Assembly (NCBI GenBank): GCA_023428655.1
Contig: JAEYXC010000028.1
Location: forward strand, 1-6,919
Direction: 5' to 3'
DNA from: Bacillota bacterium
GTDB taxonomy: Bacteria > Bacillota > Clostridia > Lachnospirales > Lachnospiraceae
DNA: 6,919 bases
Shown here: positions 1 through 6,170 of the stretch, piece by piece
Numbering within the stretch: position 1 is the stretch's first letter
How the letters are laid out: every line of letters starts with the position of its first letter
The notes under the pieces: model-generated
The model's input: the letters and a program-made list of their open reading frames with translations, nothing else
Databases searched by the model: none
Told to the model about the DNA's origin: nothing
Translations under genes and position numbers: made by a program

Positions 1-53
1 ATTAAATGATGATCATACGCCTTGAGTGTAATTCTCATTACTTGACTTGCCAT
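1..53 (-). CDS. rpsJ: 30S ribosomal protein S10, N-terminal fragment (runs off the window)
   Basis: Reading the minus strand from the ATG at 51-53 gives MASQVMRITLKAYDHHL, which matches the start of bacterial S10 (compare the RIRLKAYDH core). S10 is a small-subunit protein that also acts as NusE in antitermination. Only 17 codons and two bases lie in the window, and the frame is open to the edge. A strong AAGGAGG sits at 65-71 on the minus strand, 11-12 nt before the start. The gene normally heads the S10 operon (rpsJ, rplC, rplD and so on), so the rest of that cluster should lie beyond position 1; this is inference. Identification is confident despite the short fragment, because the motif, the ribosome binding site, the promoter and the structured leader all agree. 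Confidence 0.9.
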   Translation of the reverse strand, partial: MASQVMRITLKAYDHHL

Positions 54-335
54 AAAAAAAGCCGCCTCCTTTTCGCACTTAATTTCAGTACGACAAGTGG
101 TGACTGTACACTTATCCGTGTGTATCTTCATATCTCATACATTTTGACAAATCGTTGCTGATTTGTCTCTCTGTGGTGTTTTATGAAGTTCTCCACACGT
201 GTTATCTGCCCCAATGGCAGAACGCTATATGGTACAGTGACTTGTCGCCAGTTTCATAACTTGACCTTCGCTCCACGGAAAACCTACCCGGAATAGGTAG
301 CAACCTCTCGTTTCAACGCTATCAATGTCACAACA
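54..335 (-). promoter_or_regulatory. Structured 5' leader RNA of the rpsJ (S10) operon
   Basis: About 280 nt lie between the predicted transcription start (near 335) and the rpsJ ATG, and they contain clear secondary structure. Near the 5' end is a hairpin, CTACC (296-300) with GGTAG (284-288). Further on, CGACAAGT at 91-98 and ACTGTAC at 103-109 pair with ACTTGTCG (240-247) and GTACAGT (232-238). This gives 8 bp plus 7 bp separated by a 4x1 internal loop, closing a domain of about 120 nt. Inside that domain are an 8-bp hairpin GACAAATC/GATTTGTC (146-153 with 160-167), a CTGCC/GGCAG hairpin (206-210 with 216-220), and a CGTGTG/CACACG helix (117-122 with 194-199). The ribosome binding site lies 3' of the closing helix. 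S10 operons in other bacteria are autoregulated by L4 through leader RNA, so a similar role is likely. I cannot assign an RNA family, and the helices are predictions by eye. Confidence 0.7.
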
Positions 336-341
336 TTTGAT

Positions 342-370
342 ATTATACACCATGAATATATCCTTTGCAA
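342..370 (-). promoter_or_regulatory. Sigma-A-type promoter for rpsJ
   Basis: On the minus strand there is a -35 TTGCAA (365-370), a 17-nt spacer and a perfect -10 TATAAT (342-347). Transcription should start near 335. This fits a highly expressed ribosomal-protein operon and sets the leader length at about 280 nt. Confidence 0.82.
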
Positions 371-572
371 GTACTTTTTTTTAAGTTTCTACCCGAATTA
401 TCTCCAAATCTTCCTGTTTTATGTATAAAAGAGGGCAAAAGCAGTGATTGGCTCCTTCCCCTCCTTAGCTTCATCAATATCTCATATCATATGATTTTTA
501 TTATCTTTCCAAAATAGTTTTCCCTTCGCAGCTTTGGATTATATTACACTTGTAGAAGTAACCTGGCTTAAT
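371..572. other. Spacer between the glycosylation operon and the rpsJ promoter; no gene seen
   Basis: No convincing coding frame is present on either strand. Downstream of the glycosyltransferase stop I see no strong intrinsic terminator. The best local stem, TTACTT with AAGTGTAA (about 545-562), has a two-base bulge and no following U-tract. A TATAAT on the minus strand at 538-543 lacks a good -35 at the right distance. A ribosome-binding-site-like AAGGAGGGG on the minus strand (459-467) is followed by no ATG-initiated frame. Transcripts from the upstream operon could therefore run into the rpsJ leader. Confidence 0.6.
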
Positions 573-1502
573 TTATTCCTCCTCCTTAACTACATAGATC
601 GGACGTCTTTTCGTCTCAAGATAGGTTCGGGCCAGATATTGTCCCAGAATTCCGGTACAGAATAGCTGGACCCCTCCGATCAGACATACAATACATACCA
701 TGGAGGGCCAGCCTGCTGTAGGATCACCGTAGATCAAGGTCTTAATAATGATGAATATAATCATGACCAATGCAACCAGACAAAATATCATCCCAAATAC
801 GGAGGCCAGAGCGAGGGGAGCTGTGGTAAATGCAATAATTCCATCCATCGAATACAGGAATAGCTTCCAGAAGGACCACTTTGTTGTTCCGGCTGCCCGT
901 TCTACATTGACATACTCCAGCCATTTCGTATGATAACCCACCCAGCTGAAAATGCCCTTCGTGAATCGGTTGTATTCGGTTAGCTCCAAAATAGAATCCA
1001 CCATTTGCCGCTTCATGAGCCGATAATCCCTAGCACCATCAACAAATTCCGTTTTAGAGATTACATTAATCAAACGGTAAAAACACCGGGCAAAGAAGGA
1101 CCGAATAACCGGCTCTCCTTTTCTGGTTACTCTTCTGGTAGCAACGCAATCATAATTCTCATCAACAATGGCATGATACATCTCTTCAATCAGCTCGGGT
1201 GGATCCTGAAGATCTGCATCCATTAATACAACATAATCACCCTTTGCCTTCTTTAGTCCGGCATAAATTGCTGCCTCCTTCCCAAAATTTCTGGAGAAGG
1301 AAATATAATGAAGCCTCTCATCCCTTTTGCGCAAATATCGAAGCGTATCCAGTGTACGGTCCTTCGATCCGTCATTGATAAAGATATATTCCCATTCCAA
1401 AAGCGGTAGTGTTGATGCAATCTTGGTTATCTCCTCATAGAATAACGGAAGCACCTCCTGCTCGTTATAACAGGGGACAACAACAGATATCACCTCAGCC
1501 AT
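573..1502 (-). CDS. GtrB/CsbB-like family 2 glycosyltransferase, polyprenyl-phosphate sugar synthase
   Basis: This is a 309-aa membrane-anchored GT-A enzyme predicted to transfer a sugar from a nucleotide donor to undecaprenyl phosphate on the cytoplasmic face. Residues 5-225 form the GT2 domain. It shows VVVPCYNEQE (7-16), FINDGSKDRT (41-50), and the metal/donor motif DADLQD (95-100) followed by PPEL. SRNFGKEAA (70-78) and the RDYRLM segment (158-163) are typical of the DPM1/GtrB group. Two membrane helices follow at about 231-257 and 266-290, then the usual GQYLARTYLETKRRP tail. Length matches GtrB and CsbB (about 300-330 aa). The start at 1502 was chosen over an in-frame ATG 13 codons upstream (1541) because AAAGGAGG lies 6 nt before it and the homologous sequence begins there. 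It overlaps the end of the YfhO-like gene by 8 nt, which suggests translational coupling. The sugar cannot be read from the sequence; glucose or GlcNAc are the common cases. Confidence 0.92.
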   Translation of the reverse strand: MAEVISVVVPCYNEQEVLPLFYEEITKIASTLPLLEWEYIFINDGSKDRTLDTLRYLRKRDERLHYISFSRNFGKEAAIYAGLKKAKGDYVVLMDADLQDPPELIEEMYHAIVDENYDCVATRRVTRKGEPVIRSFFARCFYRLINVISKTEFVDGARDYRLMKRQMVDSILELTEYNRFTKGIFSWVGYHTKWLEYVNVERAAGTTKWSFWKLFLYSMDGIIAFTTAPLALASVFGMIFCLVALVMIIFIIIKTLIYGDPTAGWPSMVCIVCLIGGVQLFCTGILGQYLARTYLETKRRPIYVVKEEE

Positions 1503-4146
1503 GGGTTGCCTCCTTTCGATGATAGAATATGATAATACCAAGGAATATTATAAAACCGACTGTGGATAGAATTGCACCCTCAAGAAGATAAGGGGTCCGA
1601 TATCTTAAGACGATTTTATGGTTACCCTCCGGTAACTCAATTGCTGAATACATAATATTTGCTCTGGTAAGCTCAACCTCTTCTCCATCCACCCTCGCAC
1701 TCCAGCCCTTACTATATGGGATGCTCAGTACCAGAATTCCCTTTGTGGACAGAGTAACCTCCCCCTCAATTCGATTATTGCTAACCCTCACCGATTCCAT
1801 GGGTTCCTTACGGAGTTGATTCAGCTGTTGCTTAATATGCTTTGTCGATAGACTAAATACTTCGATTTGATCACAGCCATAGGTTCCCGTCTCAGGGAAG
1901 GTTATTCTGATCCAGTTCTTATTTTTCTTACCATAGCCTGCATTAACTAAGAAATCCACTTTTCCGAAGTAGGTATTATGATACTTATTTCGGATATTCA
2001 CCCTTTTTGAAACTTCTCCTTCTCCCTTTACCTGAAAGGTTCTCATCAAAGGCCTCCTCTGATTGATCGTCAGATTGGAAAATCGCACATAGGTTTCTGA
2101 TTTCTTATTTCCTGCAAATGCTAACGTCATCGACGCATTTTTTTTCATTACCCGAAATCCATCCCCTCTCAGCTCAATTCCATCATCCACATAGATGTCA
2201 TAGTTTAATTCTTCAATACCGCTATTCATATCCTGCTGCGTTTCTCTTACATATCCTGTTCCTTCCTTTAGCACTGCGGAATATAACAAAGCATTCTGCT
2301 TTTGAAGAACTCCTAATTTATGAAAGGCTTCCTCCGTCATATAGCTATGAATGATATAGCCTAAGGGTAGGGCAAATAGATTCTCAAAGAGATAATAGGT
2401 CCGTGCATCAGCAACTTGGGTTTTCTTAAGTTCATATCCATAAGGCGCAGCATAACGATCCGTAGACACAAAGTATCTTACTCCAGCCAGTGCATTAAGA
2501 ATTGTTCGGTTATCCTGATTCTCGAGACGATAGGCGGATCGCTGGCTTGTTACTTCCATCTGCTTATAGAACTCCGCTACATCTCCGCTCATCAAGCTGT
2601 AATAGAAGGATACATCATTATAGTTATGGATAAGGGCTTCATTGCGCACCCTGTCCCCATAGGTTTCCACTCGATACCAACCCTCCTCCATCTCGGATAA
2701 AAACTTTGGCAATCCTGAATCCGTATGCTCTCTGATTTCATGCACCGTAAGGAATTGCTCCGAATATCCCTTAAACTCTTTTGCATAAAACACGTAACCA
2801 TTAAATGCAATATTACCGACCACCAACAAATAGATTGCCACACCGTACAGCCTTTGCCGTCCGGCAAAGCTCGACTTGTTTAGGAGCAATACCAGCAATG
2901 CCGTTCCCAGCAGAATAAAAAAGGAATACTTAACAATAGAATCCGAAGGTACAACAAAGGCCAGCACTGCATAACCTGTAATTCCTACTCCAATCAGTAG
3001 CTTTTCTCTTGTATTTAAGTGACACAGCTTCTCATAGGTAACAGTAAATACAACCGCCACTATGAAGGCTATGAGAAAATCCCATCGATTCGTAATATAA
3101 GTAAAGGCATTCATAAAGTAACCGAAGGCAGGAACAAATAACGCCAGCATGGATAGGAGAAATGTAATTGCCAGCTTATGATACCGTTTGTTGCTAAATG
3201 CAATCACAATACTGAAGCCCGTGATGGTTACAAAGGATAAATCAACCCAGTAAGGCGGGCTGATTCCGGATGCGAAGAATCCCTGTAGCGCGTATGCATA
3301 ATAGGATGTATTATAATGGAACAAACTGGTAAGCAGCTCCGGCTTACTATTCATTCTTCCATTCTGCAGAAAGGCATAAATAATCGGAAGAAAGATAACT
3401 GCAGCCATGGACATGCCTAAGAGATAATAGCTCCCTGTTCGAAGACCGACAAGAAGGAAGCCACCTACTTTGCTCTTGGCTTTCTTATGAAATGTCGTGA
3501 CATAACGAATAGTAACATAGATTATAGCCATTACCGTTAATATATATAGGAAGTAAAAATTGCTGATTGTACACACAAAGCTCATAATAATAAGCAGCTG
3601 TGGTCTTTTTCTTCGAAGCACCTCCTCCAAACCAATCAGCAGGAGAGGTAGATAAATCATGGGATTCAGAAAATAAGGGTGTCTGACCCCGGAGAAAAAG
3701 GTGTAACCACAGAAAACATAGATCAGAGCTCCAAGAACTACACCATTCCCCTTCCATCTCCAATATCTGCAGAAAACGATATAACTGATTCCGATGAGAT
3801 AGAGTCGTAGTAAAATCAGAAGGGAATAAACAATCGGTGCATTAGCCCGAGTCATAAAGATGGATAGTATGGAAATCGGGTCTCCCAACCCATAATAATG
3901 AAGTGTCGTAATGGTATCAAAACCTAGCCCAATACGAAAATCCACCATTAAGAAGCCTCTCCCCAGAAATAAACCACGGAGCAGTTCACCATAATGCACA
4001 AGTATCGGGTAATGTTGATTAATCCCGTCAATATTCCATACAAAGGTCCGTCCCTCCTTGATAAAGGGCAGAAAGATAATAAGCAGAAGAAGTAAAAAGG
4101 TTATGCTGTATAATAGATACGGATTATTCCGAAGCTTTACTTTCAT
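1495..4146 (-). CDS. yfhO: YfhO-family membrane protein, predicted GT-C glycosyltransferase
   Basis: This 883-aa polytopic protein matches the YfhO family (Pfam YfhO). A first membrane helix (11-29) is followed by an outer loop, FVWNIDGINQHYPI (35-48), in which Asp40 and the QHYP segment are the expected GT-C-like catalytic-loop features. LHYYGLGDP (82-90) and ITNRWDF (351-357) also look like family signatures. Roughly a dozen hydrophobic segments run to about 455. A large, mostly hydrophilic domain (about 456-850) follows, predicted to lie outside the cell. It ends in the typical YSKGWSARVDG and LPEGNHKIVLRYR motifs, then one C-terminal helix (856-875) and a basic tail. In Bacillus subtilis, YfhO is required for lipoteichoic acid glycosylation with CsbB and GtcA. 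Here both partner types flank it, so the last transfer step on the outer surface is the likely role. The acceptor is unknown. An in-frame TGA 9 nt upstream makes this the earliest ATG. It overlaps gtrA by 23 nt. Confidence 0.88.
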   Translation of the reverse strand: MKVKLRNNPYLLYSITFLLLLLIIFLPFIKEGRTFVWNIDGINQHYPILVHYGELLRGLFLGRGFLMVDFRIGLGFDTITTLHYYGLGDPISILSIFMTRANAPIVYSLLILLRLYLIGISYIVFCRYWRWKGNGVVLGALIYVFCGYTFFSGVRHPYFLNPMIYLPLLLIGLEEVLRRKRPQLLIIMSFVCTISNFYFLYILTVMAIIYVTIRYVTTFHKKAKSKVGGFLLVGLRTGSYYLLGMSMAAVIFLPIIYAFLQNGRMNSKPELLTSLFHYNTSYYAYALQGFFASGISPPYWVDLSFVTITGFSIVIAFSNKRYHKLAITFLLSMLALFVPAFGYFMNAFTYITNRWDFLIAFIVAVVFTVTYEKLCHLNTREKLLIGVGITGYAVLAFVVPSDSIVKYSFFILLGTALLVLLLNKSSFAGRQRLYGVAIYLLVVGNIAFNGYVFYAKEFKGYSEQFLTVHEIREHTDSGLPKFLSEMEEGWYRVETYGDRVRNEALIHNYNDVSFYYSLMSGDVAEFYKQMEVTSQRSAYRLENQDNRTILNALAGVRYFVSTDRYAAPYGYELKKTQVADARTYYLFENLFALPLGYIIHSYMTEEAFHKLGVLQKQNALLYSAVLKEGTGYVRETQQDMNSGIEELNYDIYVDDGIELRGDGFRVMKKNASMTLAFAGNKKSETYVRFSNLTINQRRPLMRTFQVKGEGEVSKRVNIRNKYHNTYFGKVDFLVNAGYGKKNKNWIRITFPETGTYGCDQIEVFSLSTKHIKQQLNQLRKEPMESVRVSNNRIEGEVTLSTKGILVLSIPYSKGWSARVDGEEVELTRANIMYSAIELPEGNHKIVLRYRTPYLLEGAILSTVGFIIFLGIIIFYHRKEATHG
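1509..1516 (-). promoter_or_regulatory. Ribosome binding site deciding the GT2 start
   Basis: AAAGGAGG on the minus strand lies 6 nt before the ATG at 1500-1502, inside the last codons of the YfhO-like gene. It supports the shorter 309-aa start; the longer start at 1541 would place this site inside the coding sequence. Confidence 0.8.
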
Positions 4147-4573
4147 TCCGGTTCACTTGCCTCCTAGGTGAATGCTTTTTAAATATGAATAATCTGCTGG
4201 CAATATAATTAGCCAGTATGACAATGAAGTTTGATAGAAATTTCATGACCAAATCGTGCCAGCCCAATCGGTCAACAAACAGGTACATAATAAAAATATC
4301 TAACAGACCGGTAAACAGACGGCAGGCCAAAAAGAACGCAAATTCAAATAAAATTGCCTTTAATTCGTGATTACGGCTTCGAAAGACCAATAAACGATTC
4401 GTGATGTAAGCAAAGAGTACCGACCCCCACCAGGCCAACAGAGTACTTACCACGATCCCAATGCCAATCAATCTTGTACTCATATAATAAATCATGACAT
4501 TTACTACCGTAGTACAACCGCCAAAGAAAATATATAAAATAAGCTCTCTATATTTTAGAAATGTCTTTTTCAT
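4124..4573 (-). CDS. gtrA: GtrA/GtcA-family membrane protein, putative lipid-linked sugar flippase
   Basis: This 149-aa protein has four predicted membrane helices at about 11-31, 38-60, 74-99 and 107-130, with a positively charged C-terminal tail. Family features are visible: YIFFGGCTTVVN (14-25), the AYITNRLLVF segment (55-64), and the repeat-like KFLSNFIVILANYIASRLFIF (111-131). Known GtrA/GtcA proteins are small four-helix proteins proposed to move undecaprenyl-phosphate-linked sugars across the membrane for teichoic acid or O-antigen decoration. It is first in a three-gene operon with the YfhO-like transferase and the GT2 lipid-sugar synthase, which supports that function. GAGAGG lies 5 nt before the ATG. 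The 3' end overlaps the next gene by 23 nt. Substrate sugar is unknown. Family assignment is firm; the flipping activity is inferred from the family. Confidence 0.9.
   Translation of the reverse strand: MKKTFLKYRELILYIFFGGCTTVVNVMIYYMSTRLIGIGIVVSTLLAWWGSVLFAYITNRLLVFRSRNHELKAILFEFAFFLACRLFTGLLDIFIMYLFVDRLGWHDLVMKFLSNFIVILANYIASRLFIFKKHSPRRQVNRNESKASE
4160..4165 (-). promoter_or_regulatory. Distant Shine-Dalgarno of the YfhO-like gene
   Basis: AGGAGG on the minus strand is 13 nt from the ATG at 4144-4146, longer than the usual 5-9 nt, and lies inside the last codons of gtrA. No better site is nearer, and no in-frame start exists between the upstream TGA and this ATG. Initiation may depend on ribosomes finishing gtrA. 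Confidence 0.55.
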
Positions 4574-4794
4574 AAAAACCTCTCAAGAAATCTGTATTGT
4601 ATTCTTAAGTCTTAGCTTTTCACGAGGTTTTATTCAAAAACACAGCACAAGACGCCTCTGCCTTAAAGCCAATGGCTAAGGATTAGGTATCCATCGTCAT
4701 AATCCCATGATATGCATCTAATCAACAAAGGCCTTCTCCATTATAAGAAGTTCTAATATTTTTATATTCGGGGTGTTTTCTAACCCTTATATAT
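4574..4794 (-). other. Leader/promoter region of the gtrA-yfhO-GT2 operon
   Basis: This is non-coding DNA between the methyltransferase terminator and gtrA. A perfect TATAAT lies on the minus strand at 4740-4745 but lacks a recognisable -35 at 17 nt, and a TACAAT nearer the gene at about 4592-4598 also has a poor -35. A small stem, CCTT..AGCC with GGCT..AAGG (4661-4681, loop AAT, two-base bulge), would form in the leader. The operon needs a promoter here because a terminator lies upstream, but I cannot say which element is used. It may need an activator or an alternative sigma factor. Confidence 0.45.
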
Positions 4795-4843
4795 AAAAAA
4801 GGTATCCACTCAATCGGCATAAGTGTCTGCCCGAGTGGATACC
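4795..4843 (-). terminator. Intrinsic terminator of the methyltransferase gene
   Basis: A perfect 11-bp stem, GGTATCCACTC (4801-4811) with GAGTGGATACC (4833-4843), is followed on the minus strand by TTTTTT (4795-4800). The 21-nt loop can add a GGCA/TGCC inner stem. It begins 18 nt after the methyltransferase stop, and the U-tract orientation fits the minus strand. It separates that gene from the gtrA operon. Confidence 0.93.
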
Positions 4844-4861
4844 TATGAAATAATATCAATT

Positions 4862-5725
4862 CTATCTTTCCCAACGACCGGAAGCACCACAGGGTAGCAC
4901 TAATCCGTTGCTTGTTACAGGTAGTCCGATTTCATCCGCTGTGACCTTGCCCGCATATTTGCTACCGATCTCTTCGGAAATCATATAGGATAATACTCCT
5001 GCCTGAAGTCCGGTAGTATAAGAATTTAACAAGAAGAATAGGGGCTTGTCCGATAACAGCTTGGTACAAAGCTGAACAAAGGGATGTATGCTATCCTCTA
5101 TCTTCCAGATCTCACCCTTAGGTCCTCTTCCATAGGAAGGCGGATCCATAATAATCGCATCGTATTTACTTCCTCGACGAAGCTCTCTCTCCACAAACTT
5201 TACACAATCATCAACGATATATCGAATCGGTGCATCACCAAGACCGGAGGCAACTGCATTCTCCTTCGCCCAGGTTACCATACCCTTTGAAGCGTCTACA
5301 TGGGTGACCGATGCACCCGCTTTGGCCGCTGCTAAGGTTGCTCCGCCGGTATATGCAAAGAGATTCAATACCTTAATCATTCTTCCCTTCTCATTCTTAA
5401 TCTTCTCTGAGAACCAATCCCAATTCGCTGCCTGTTCCGGGAAAAGTCCGGTATGTTTAAAGCTAAAGGGCTGAAGATGAAAGGTAAGCTCCTTGTAAGT
5501 AATATCCCACTGCTTTGGTAAGTCGAAGAATTCCCATTCTCCTCCCCCCTTAGTACTTCTATGATAATGCGCATTCGGCTTTTTCCAGCCCTTATGAGCC
5601 CTCGGTGTATCCCATATTACCTGCGGATCCGGGCGTATTAAGAGATAATCCCCCCATCGTTCCAGCTTCTCACCCTTCGAGGTATCAATCACCTCATAAT
5701 CCTTCCAATCACTAGCAATCCACAT
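4862..5725 (-). CDS. Class I SAM-dependent methyltransferase, RlmI/RlmK-like
   Basis: This 287-aa protein carries the Rossmann-type SAM-binding core of the group that includes the 23S rRNA methyltransferases RlmI and RlmK. Motif I is VLNLFAYTGGAT (119-130), the acidic residue ending the next strand is Asp144 in HVDAS, Asp172-Asp173 come next, and motif IV is IIMDPPSYGRG (191-201). The N-terminal 110 residues hold VIDTSKGEKLERWGDYLLIRP and FKHTGLFPEQAANWDWF, the typical substrate-side segment of this group. It lacks the roughly 70-residue N-terminal PUA domain of RlmI, so it is a short, stand-alone version. An RNA substrate is likely; the modified position and base are unknown. The ATG at 5723-5725 has a weak AAGAGAG about 8 nt upstream. 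The gene looks monocistronic, with its own promoter and terminator. The family call is confident; the RNA target is inference. Confidence 0.85.
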   Translation of the reverse strand: MWIASDWKDYEVIDTSKGEKLERWGDYLLIRPDPQVIWDTPRAHKGWKKPNAHYHRSTKGGGEWEFFDLPKQWDITYKELTFHLQPFSFKHTGLFPEQAANWDWFSEKIKNEKGRMIKVLNLFAYTGGATLAAAKAGASVTHVDASKGMVTWAKENAVASGLGDAPIRYIVDDCVKFVERELRRGSKYDAIIMDPPSYGRGPKGEIWKIEDSIHPFVQLCTKLLSDKPLFFLLNSYTTGLQAGVLSYMISEEIGSKYAGKVTADEIGLPVTSNGLVLPCGASGRWER

Positions 5726-5866
5726 AATAATCTCTCTTTCCGATCTTTTCTAATCATTCTGCTTGATAACAGACGATGCATCAAAGCATCCCGTTCATCC
5801 TTTCCTATTGTTACAGCTGAGATAATTGACAGGAATGTTTCAGTAAAACAGAATAATCTTCCCATT

Positions 5867-5895
5867 ATTATAAACTAGGATCCCCTTAATTACAA
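5867..5895 (-). promoter_or_regulatory. Sigma-A-type promoter for the methyltransferase gene
   Basis: On the minus strand, TTGTAA (5890-5895), a 17-nt spacer and a perfect TATAAT (5867-5872) predict a start near 5860 and a leader of about 135 nt. A weaker alternative, TTGATG-17-CAGAAT, lies closer to the gene (about 5751-5780). Confidence 0.68.
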
Positions 5896-6014
5896 CTTAA
5901 TTCCATTGATTTTCAACATACTTAAGTATCTGTCAATCTTGAACTTTCATACATTGTTTCTTCGGCCTTCCTATTACATTAAGCTTCCTCTCATGATTCT
6001 AACGATATTCTAAC

Positions 6015-6043
6015 TTGACGCTGAAGTGATTTAGGAATAAACT
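6015..6043 (+). promoter_or_regulatory. Probable promoter for pspA
   Basis: TTGACG (6015-6020), a 17-nt spacer and TAAACT (6038-6043) form a sigma-A-like promoter with a good -35 and a mediocre -10. Transcription would start near 6050 and give a leader of about 120 nt. The weak -10 would fit a gene needing an activator. Confidence 0.6.
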
Positions 6044-6078
6044 AATAGCTGTAAGATGTTAACAAAAACCATGAAAAA

Positions 6079-6135
6079 CCCAATGTAAGCAAGGTATTTA
6101 CGGCAGATATGCACCTTTTGTAACTTACACTTGGG
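6079..6135 (+). repeat. Imperfect inverted repeat in the pspA leader
   Basis: CCCAATGTAAG (6079-6089) faces CTTACACTTGGG (6124-6135). All 11 bases of the left arm pair, leaving a single bulged base in the right arm. An inner AAGGT/ACCTT pair (6091-6095 with 6113-6117) extends the stem-loop. There is no U-tract afterwards; the sequence turns A-rich (CAAAACAATAAATAAA) before the ribosome binding site. It could be an RNA stem that affects stability or translation, or a protein-binding palindrome. It matches no riboswitch I recognise. Confidence 0.65.
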
Positions 6136-6157
6136 CAAAACAATAAATAAATTAAAT

Positions 6158-6162
6158 GGAGG
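6158..6162 (+). promoter_or_regulatory. Ribosome binding site deciding the pspA start
   Basis: GGAGG lies 8 nt before the ATG at 6171. An in-frame ATG at 6156 overlaps this site and has no site of its own, so the start at 6171, which gives the family-typical MGILTRF, is preferred. Confidence 0.85.
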
Positions 6163-6170
6163 AGTATCGT

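Larger units (their letters stand above)
5726..6170. other. Divergent intergenic region between the methyltransferase and pspA
   Basis: About 445 bp without a supported gene. It contains outward-facing promoters for the two flanking genes, a methyltransferase leader of about 135 nt, and the structured pspA leader. The methyltransferase leader holds only a short GATGC/GCATC stem (about 5775-5790). The stretch from about 5900 to 6010 shows no feature I can name, although an activator or response-regulator site for a stress-induced pspA would be expected there. Confidence 0.6.

Noticed and set aside
391..470. Possible short minus-strand peptide after AAGGAGGGG near 459-467
   Set aside because: There is no ATG or GTG at a suitable distance; only a distant TTG opens a short frame that runs through the rpsJ promoter.
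1503..1541. Upstream in-frame start that would lengthen the GT2 protein by 13 residues
   Set aside because: The extra residues have no family match, and the good ribosome binding site lies between the two starts.
2592..2867. Alternative minus-strand frame inside the YfhO-like gene, among several similar shadow frames
   Set aside because: It overlaps a long intact coding sequence, has no ribosome binding site and shows no recognisable domain.
6079..6135. pspA leader stem-loop as a known riboswitch or an intrinsic terminator
   Set aside because: No conserved core of the fluoride, guanidine, preQ1, c-di-GMP or ydaO classes could be recognised, and no U-tract follows the stem.
6156..6170. Earlier in-frame ATG for pspA (MEEYR extension)
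   Set aside because: It overlaps the Shine-Dalgarno that serves the ATG at 6171, and PspA proteins begin with MG(I/L)-type sequences.
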